From: DATEFF01 sp964586395
GTDB taxonomy: Bacteria > Patescibacteriota > Saccharimonadia > Saccharimonadales > EFPC-124
Length of the DNA stretch: 54,149 nucleotides
Direction: 5' to 3'
NCBI GenBank assembly: GCA_964586395.1
Contig: CAZPGP010000006.1
Location: forward strand, 1-54,149
How positions within the stretch are numbered: position 1 is the first letter of the stretch; each line of letters begins with the position of its first letter. Below are positions 50,673 through 54,149 of this stretch, piece by piece. The notes beneath the pieces were generated by a model, which was not told the origin of the DNA, made no database searches, and saw only the letters and a program-made list of their open reading frames with translations. The position numbers and the translations under genes are program-made.

Positions 50673-51362
50673 TCAGCAACCGTCGTCGACGCGGTAGGTC
50701 TTGTCGTAGCCGAACTCGTCGTCGGCTTCGGCGGTCCACGTGGCGTGGTCCTCGCGGATCGTGCGGAGCTTGTGCGCCGGGGTGTAGTGCTTGTTGCGAC
50801 GGTTCGCACGGGCCTTGCGCAGGCGCTCACGGCGGTTCGCCGCGATCTGCTTGCGCGCGAGGGCCGTGCCGTGGTCGCCGGGCGCGATGTAGCGCCGTCC
50901 CTTCGCCTTGCGGCGGGAGTTGGGCGTTGTGCGCAGCCAGGTCATCTCGGCCAGGCGCGCATCCAGCGGATCGGTGTTGTCGATGGTGACGACGCCGATC
51001 TCGATGGCGACCTGCAAGGCCAACTGCGCAGCCTTCATCGACTTGATCAGCCGTCGAATGGCCTCACGGCGCCTCCAGAGCGTCTTCGACTCGTCGTCGA
51101 TCGCCTTCGCACGCATCTCCTCGTGCGTTTTCCACGCCACGTCTGGCGAGTCGATCTCGGCCTTGTACATCTCGCGTTCGATCAGGGCGAGCACCACGTC
51201 CATCTCCTTGAAGATCGACATCAGCTCGGCGTACGACGTCGCTCGCTGGGCCGCCATCTGGAGGTCCAGCAGTTGCATCGACAGCATTTCCTCCCTGCAG
51301 AGAGCGCCCATGGGGCAGTCGGTGCAGGTCGGCTCGTCCTGGACAACGGGGGTCAGCGACAA
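50673..51362 (-). CDS. Island I gene: basic, Cys-containing helical protein of unknown function
   Basis: 229 residues from TTG 51362. I prefer this start because GAGAGGAG lies five bases upstream. The ATG at 51413 sits directly against the -10 box and is not expected in the mRNA. Near the start is CTDCPMGALC (C-x2-C-x5-C), a possible metal site. The rest is strongly helical with many Arg/Lys, including RRKAKGRR and RRERLRKARANRRN, which suggests nucleic-acid binding. Ends acidic with one more Cys. Family not recognised. Confidence 0.68.
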   Translation of the reverse strand: MSLTPVVQDEPTCTDCPMGALCREEMLSMQLLDLQMAAQRATSYAELMSIFKEMDVVLALIEREMYKAEIDSPDVAWKTHEEMRAKAIDDESKTLWRRREAIRRLIKSMKAAQLALQVAIEIGVVTIDNTDPLDARLAEMTWLRTTPNSRRKAKGRRYIAPGDHGTALARKQIAANRRERLRKARANRRNKHYTPAHKLRTIREDHATWTAEADDEFGYDKTYRVDDGC

Positions 51363-51370
51363 GGCTAACT

Positions 51371-51395
51371 CCTCTCTCGGCCGCCAATTTCTAAC
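51371..51395 (-). promoter_or_regulatory. Leader hairpin before the island I gene
   Basis: Perfect 8-base inverted repeat CCGCCAAT/ATTGGCGG around a short GTTAGAA-type loop, in the leader between the -10 box and the Shine-Dalgarno. It could modulate translation or mRNA stability. Confidence 0.45.
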
Positions 51396-51413
51396 ATTGG
51401 CGGAATGAGACAT

Positions 51414-51442
51414 ATTCTAAACTATTTATACTGATTGGTCAA
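51414..51442 (-). promoter_or_regulatory. Promoter of the island I gene
   Basis: On the minus strand TTGACC (51437-51442), 17 bases, TAGAAT (51414-51419). Two bases beyond it begins TATAAGCTT (51445-51453), the motif variant of island J. Confidence 0.72.
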
Positions 51443-51453
51443 ATTATAAGCTT

Positions 51454-51508
51454 AAGTTGCGGATGGCCCGCCCCAGAGGCTCTGTGCGGAGCGTGGGGCG
51501 GGGCCGCG
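51454..51508 (+). repeat. 55-base repeat left of the N gap
   Basis: Identical to 51609-51663. It contains the island J hairpin. Identical contig ends of a fixed length point to an assembly-graph overlap, not a biological repeat. Confidence 0.9.
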
Positions 51509-51608
51509 NNNNNNNNNNNNNNNNNNNNNNNNNNNNNNNNNNNNNNNNNNNNNNNNNNNNNNNNNNNNNNNNNNNNNNNNNNNNNNNNNNNNNNNNNNNN
51601 NNNNNNNN
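51509..51608. other. Assembly gap of 100 N
   Basis: Exactly 100 N, a scaffolding placeholder. The true distance is unknown and may be zero, since the flanking 55-mers are identical. Confidence 0.95.
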
Positions 51609-51663
51609 AAGTTGCGGATGGCCCGCCCCAGAGGCTCTGTGCGGAGCGTGGGGCGGGGCCGCG
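51609..51663 (-). terminator. GC-rich hairpin after island J (second copy of the 55-mer)
   Basis: GCGGATGGCCCGCCCCA pairs with TGGGGCGGGGCCGCG around AGAGGCTCTGTGCGGAGCG; no T-run. It stands directly beyond the stop of the minus-strand gene at 51665. Confidence 0.6.
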
Positions 51664-51664
51664 T

Positions 51665-52399
51665 TCACGGTCGCGACATGCGGTGGGTCTCCAGCCAGCG
51701 GTAGACGCTCAGGCCGATGATCGGGGTGCGGATGACGCGGATCTGGCCCTTGCCGTGCGCACCGGGTGCGCGTTCGGTTTTGGCCAGCAGCGTCATGATC
51801 TCCTTCGTGTGCGGGGCATTCCTGCCCCACAGCGCGATGGAGGTCCGCAGCCAGTGCACCAGGTTGAAGTGCACCCAGTTGGGGTCAGCTTCGCCCTCGG
51901 GCAAGTCCATCCAGTCCTGATGCGCCAGCTTGTGCGTGTCGTAGGCCGCCAGCGGGTCGCCTTCGGCCTCGTACAGGCGAGCCTTGGCATCCGTCAGGCA
52001 GGCCAGGCGGTTGCCGTCGCCGCGGTGGAGGCTCTCGATCTTGGCCGGCAGGTCGCGGGCCACGGTCAGGCTGTCGTGAGCCTTGTCGTGGAACCGGACC
52101 AGGCCCAGGAGTCGATCGCGCAGCATGTCGCCGTGCGCCATCGAGTTCTTGAAGCCCGGGACGATCCGGATCGCGTCGTCGATGAGTCGCGGCGACTTGT
52201 AGCGCATACCGCCGTCCTGGCCACCTTCGTTGTCTGTCAGGCAGACGAGCAGGTGGAACAGGGTGTGCGCCCGCGCCTCCTGCGGGAAGTCCCGGAGCAG
52301 GTTGCGGGCTGCGCTGAACGCTTGGAACAGATTCCAATGCTTGGTCAGCTCTTGCGTTGCTGCCAGGCGGCATTCGAAGTTGCCGACAGGGCTGGTCAT
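51665..52399 (-). CDS. Island J gene 2: helical protein of unknown function
   Basis: 244 residues from ATG 52399, behind a strong AGGAGGTAGGC. Almost entirely helical, with the periodic feel of a TPR-like repeat (FSAARNLLRDFPQEARAH, CLTDAKARLYEAEGDPLAAY, FNLVHWLRTSIALW). No membrane span. A role as a protein-binding scaffold is only a guess. The longer reading upstream overlaps island J gene 1 and is a shadow. Confidence 0.7.
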   Translation of the reverse strand: MTSPVGNFECRLAATQELTKHWNLFQAFSAARNLLRDFPQEARAHTLFHLLVCLTDNEGGQDGGMRYKSPRLIDDAIRIVPGFKNSMAHGDMLRDRLLGLVRFHDKAHDSLTVARDLPAKIESLHRGDGNRLACLTDAKARLYEAEGDPLAAYDTHKLAHQDWMDLPEGEADPNWVHFNLVHWLRTSIALWGRNAPHTKEIMTLLAKTERAPGAHGKGQIRVIRTPIIGLSVYRWLETHRMSRP

Positions 52400-52428
52400 G
52401 CCTACCTCCTGTGGAGTGCTCGGTTGTG

Positions 52429-52716
52429 CTACTGGGTGATGGTGATCCCGAAGAGTCGCTTTGTCGCCCAGAGGAGGGCGGCGTTGACGTCCTGGGTTGC
52501 CGCCAGAGGGTGACTCGGGCTGCACTTCTTGGGTATGCGCACCAGGCGCACAGGGAGCCTCCCTTCTACCTCGGTAATGACGATGTACAGGGCGCCGTCG
52601 TAGACGAGCGTCCATTCCGCCACGCCATCATGCTTCATGGTCGTCGGAACTTTGGCTGCCTCGACCAAGCGGTCGGCGGTGCGCTTTCCTAGGACTCGAG
52701 CAATACGTTGGTCCAT
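52429..52716 (-). CDS. Island J gene 1: small protein of unknown function
   Basis: 95 residues from ATG 52716 (GGAAAGTAGG upstream). A helix (RIARVLGKRTADRLVEAA) precedes strands (EWTLVYDGALYIVITEVEGRLPVRLVRI). It is 29 bases upstream of gene 2 and shares its promoter, the only clear two-gene transcription unit among the islands whose members are not paralogues. Confidence 0.65.
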   Translation of the reverse strand: MDQRIARVLGKRTADRLVEAAKVPTTMKHDGVAEWTLVYDGALYIVITEVEGRLPVRLVRIPKKCSPSHPLAATQDVNAALLWATKRLFGITITQ

Positions 52717-52769
52717 GTCGTGCCTACTTTCCAATCCCCGTTGTCGCGTCTCTGTGAACGCATTACATT

Positions 52770-52798
52770 ACTTTAAAACGTTATGAGGTATAAATCAA
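52770..52798 (-). promoter_or_regulatory. Promoter of island J
   Basis: On the minus strand TTGATT (52793-52798), 17 bases, TAAAGT (52770-52775). Back to back with the glyS promoter (TATAAT, 52823-52828). Confidence 0.65.
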
Positions 52799-52837
52799 AT
52801 GACGCACCTCGGTTACATCTGATATAATCAGGGCATT

Positions 52838-54149
52838 ATGAGCAACACCGAGGTAAACCTAGAGACACTTGTTAGTTTGGCTAAGCGACGCGGCTTTGTT
52901 TTTCAAGCCAGCGAAATCTACGGTGGAATCGGTGGATTCTGGGACTACGGTCCCTACGGTGTCGAGCTGATGAACAACCTCAAGGCGAGTTGGTGGCAAT
53001 TCTTCATCCGCCAGCAGGCCGAGATTGTCGGTATCGACGGTGCAATTATTCAGAGCCCAAAGCTGTGGAAGGCGAGTGGTCACATCGATGGCTTTAACGA
53101 CCCGTTGGTTGAGGACGTTGTCACACACAAACGCTACCGCGCCGATCACCTGGCGGGCGTCGACACAAATGACGTCGACAAGCTAACCGAGCTGCTGAAG
53201 GACAAGAAATCGCCAGACGGCAACCCGCTTGGCCCAGTCCGTACGTTCAACATGATGTTCAAGACGTATGTTGGCGCGCTCGAGGACGAAGACAGCGTGG
53301 CGTACCTGCGCCCAGAAACGGCCGGTGCGATCTTTGCCAACTACAAGAACGTCCTAGACACCGCCCGCGTGAAAGTGCCATTTGGTATCGGCCAGATCGG
53401 TAAGGCCTTCCGCAACGAGATCAGCCCGCGTGACTTTATCTTCCGCGTGCGCGAGCTCGAGCAGCTAGAGATCGAATACTTCATCCATCCTGAGCAGGGC
53501 ACCGAGACGCTCGAGCGATTCAAGAAACTCTATGACGAGTGGTTCGACCAGCTCGGCCTGGACAAGGCGAAGCTGGAATGGCGCCAGCTCGACCCAGAGA
53601 GTCGCGCGCATTATTCGTCAGACAACTGGGATATCGAGTATAAGTACTTTGGCGGGGAAGCCAAGGAGCTTGGTGGTATTGCTAACCGAACCGACTACGA
53701 CCTGAGCCACCATGCCGAAGCCAGCGGGAAGGACCTGCGTTACTTTGATCCAGAAAAGGGCGAGCATTTCCTGCCGAATGTCATCGAGCCAACTATGGGC
53801 GCCGGCCGCCTGCTGCTAGCCGTCATGGACAGCGCCTATCACGAAGAAGAAGTGAATGGTGAGAAGCGCGTCGTGCTGAAATTCAAGCCATCGATCGCGC
53901 CGGTCAAAGTCGCCATCCTGCCGCTCAGCAAGAAGCCAGAACTGAGCTCACTCGCGAAGAAATTGTATAACGATCTTGTTCGTAGCACTGGCTACAACAT
54001 CGAATATGACGAAACACAAAGCATCGGTAAGCGCTACCGCCGCCAAGACGAAATCGGCACGCCGTACTGCGTCACCGTCGACTTTGAAAGCCTCGAAGAC
54101 AACATGGTCACCGTCCGCAACCGCGACACGATGGAGCAGAAGCGGGTGA
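52838..54149 (+). CDS. glyS: Glycyl-tRNA synthetase, alpha2 type (partial, runs off the window)
   Basis: At least 437 residues, with no stop before the edge. Class II GlyRS of the homodimeric type: FVFQASEIYGGIGGFWDYGP at the start, RPETAGAIF (motif 2 neighbourhood), FRNEISPRDFIFRVRELEQ and EPTMGAGRLLLAVM (motif 3), then the beginning of the anticodon-binding domain (VAILPLSKKPE). TATAAT at 52823-52828 ends nine bases before ATG with no Shine-Dalgarno, so it is probably leaderless. Confidence 0.95.
   Translation, partial: MSNTEVNLETLVSLAKRRGFVFQASEIYGGIGGFWDYGPYGVELMNNLKASWWQFFIRQQAEIVGIDGAIIQSPKLWKASGHIDGFNDPLVEDVVTHKRYRADHLAGVDTNDVDKLTELLKDKKSPDGNPLGPVRTFNMMFKTYVGALEDEDSVAYLRPETAGAIFANYKNVLDTARVKVPFGIGQIGKAFRNEISPRDFIFRVRELEQLEIEYFIHPEQGTETLERFKKLYDEWFDQLGLDKAKLEWRQLDPESRAHYSSDNWDIEYKYFGGEAKELGGIANRTDYDLSHHAEASGKDLRYFDPEKGEHFLPNVIEPTMGAGRLLLAVMDSAYHEEEVNGEKRVVLKFKPSIAPVKVAILPLSKKPELSSLAKKLYNDLVRSTGYNIEYDETQSIGKRYRRQDEIGTPYCVTVDFESLEDNMVTVRNRDTMEQKRV

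Noticed and set aside
50607..51368. Plus-strand ORF across island I
   Set aside because: The minus-strand frame has the promoter, Shine-Dalgarno and hairpin in the right order; the plus-strand reading has none of these.
51454..51663. 55-base direct repeat as a biological duplication
   Set aside because: The identical length on both sides of a 100-N placeholder is better explained by contig-end overlap.
51683..52513. Plus-strand ORF across island J
   Set aside because: Same reason: the minus-strand genes have strong Shine-Dalgarno sequences and a promoter, and the plus-strand reading starts in the hairpin flank.
9306..52830. Islands as integron cassettes with attC sites
   Set aside because: The terminal hairpins do not carry the GTTRRRY/RYYYAAC boxes of attC sites, their stems are not similar to each other in sequence, and no tyrosine integrase is present in the window.
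9306..52830. Islands as insertion sequences or phage remnants
   Set aside because: No transposase, integrase, terminal inverted repeats or clear target duplications can be seen; each block carries an intact single gene with its own promoter.
9306..52830. Islands as contamination or chimeric assembly
   Set aside because: Too many short blocks sit exactly between intact core operons with matched promoters, and one is tandemly duplicated together with core flanking sequence. Only the N gap shows a sign of misassembly.
1..54149. Alternative genetic code (UGA as glycine), as in some CPR lineages
   Set aside because: Genes end properly at TGA, for example lysS at 19011-19013, and prfB is intact.
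1..54149. CRISPR arrays, rRNA or tRNA genes
   Set aside because: I saw no regularly spaced direct repeats and no sequence that folds or reads as rRNA or tRNA.

Overview
This window looks like a piece of a small bacterial chromosome from the Candidatus Saccharibacteria (TM7) branch of the Patescibacteria/CPR. The assignment is an inference from gene content: class I lysyl-tRNA synthetase, zinc-free type B L31, a MurD-MurL pair for peptidoglycan glutamate, LytR-CpsA-Psr and CHAP cell-wall proteins, a DUF2207 protein with a glycine-rich tail, tight operons and almost no metabolism. TGA is used as a stop (lysS, for example) and both prfA and prfB are present, so the code is the standard one.

Layout. 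1-7.7 kb: end of parB, two signal peptidases, an LCP protein, a membrane protein, HtrA, then prmC-prfA and rpmE on the minus strand. 7.7-9.3 kb: rpsB-tsf. 10.9-16 kb: frr, uppS, site-2 protease, CPBP protease, proS, greA. 17.5-27.4 kb: lysS with a HEPN-like gene, a DUF2207 protein, msrA, serS, a frameshifted FBP-type gene, hpf, secA. 27.9-34.8 kb: M16-like protease, murD-murL, AraC/VOC pair, prfB. 35.9-42 kb: ftsE-ftsX-CHAP hydrolase, a second CHAP protein, CtpA protease, response regulator. 42-50.6 kb: rpmA, an RNA methyltransferase, a flippase-like protein, xseA-xseB, a methyltransferase, a histidine kinase/response regulator pair, recO. 52.8 kb to the end: glyS, cut by the window edge.

The striking feature is a second kind of DNA scattered through this core. 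At about ten intergenic sites (islands A to J, 14 genes) there is a short, clearly more GC-rich block holding one or two complete genes. Most are on the minus strand, against the flanking genes, and most encode proteins I do not recognise. Each block has the same design: an AT-rich sigma70-type promoter (often a TTGACA-like box, 16-17 bases, a TATAAT-like box), a Shine-Dalgarno-led GC-rich ORF, then a long GC-rich hairpin without a T-run. At the far end of six blocks stands the same 8-mer ATAAGTTC (near matches at several others), twice directly after the stop codon of the neighbouring core gene. Two islands carry side-by-side paralogues, and one of these pairs also repeats the flanking lysS promoter region. 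I see no integrase, transposase or recombinase. I treat these as candidate single-gene cassettes of an undescribed kind.

Other points: many core genes have a -10 box 6-10 bases before the start codon and so are probably leaderless, whereas island genes have Shine-Dalgarno leaders. Two copies of a structured intergenic element (129-225 and 47201-47299) share a 19-base core and keep their stems by compensatory changes. greA has a structured leader. A 100-N gap at 51509-51608 is flanked by identical 55-mers and is probably an assembly artefact.
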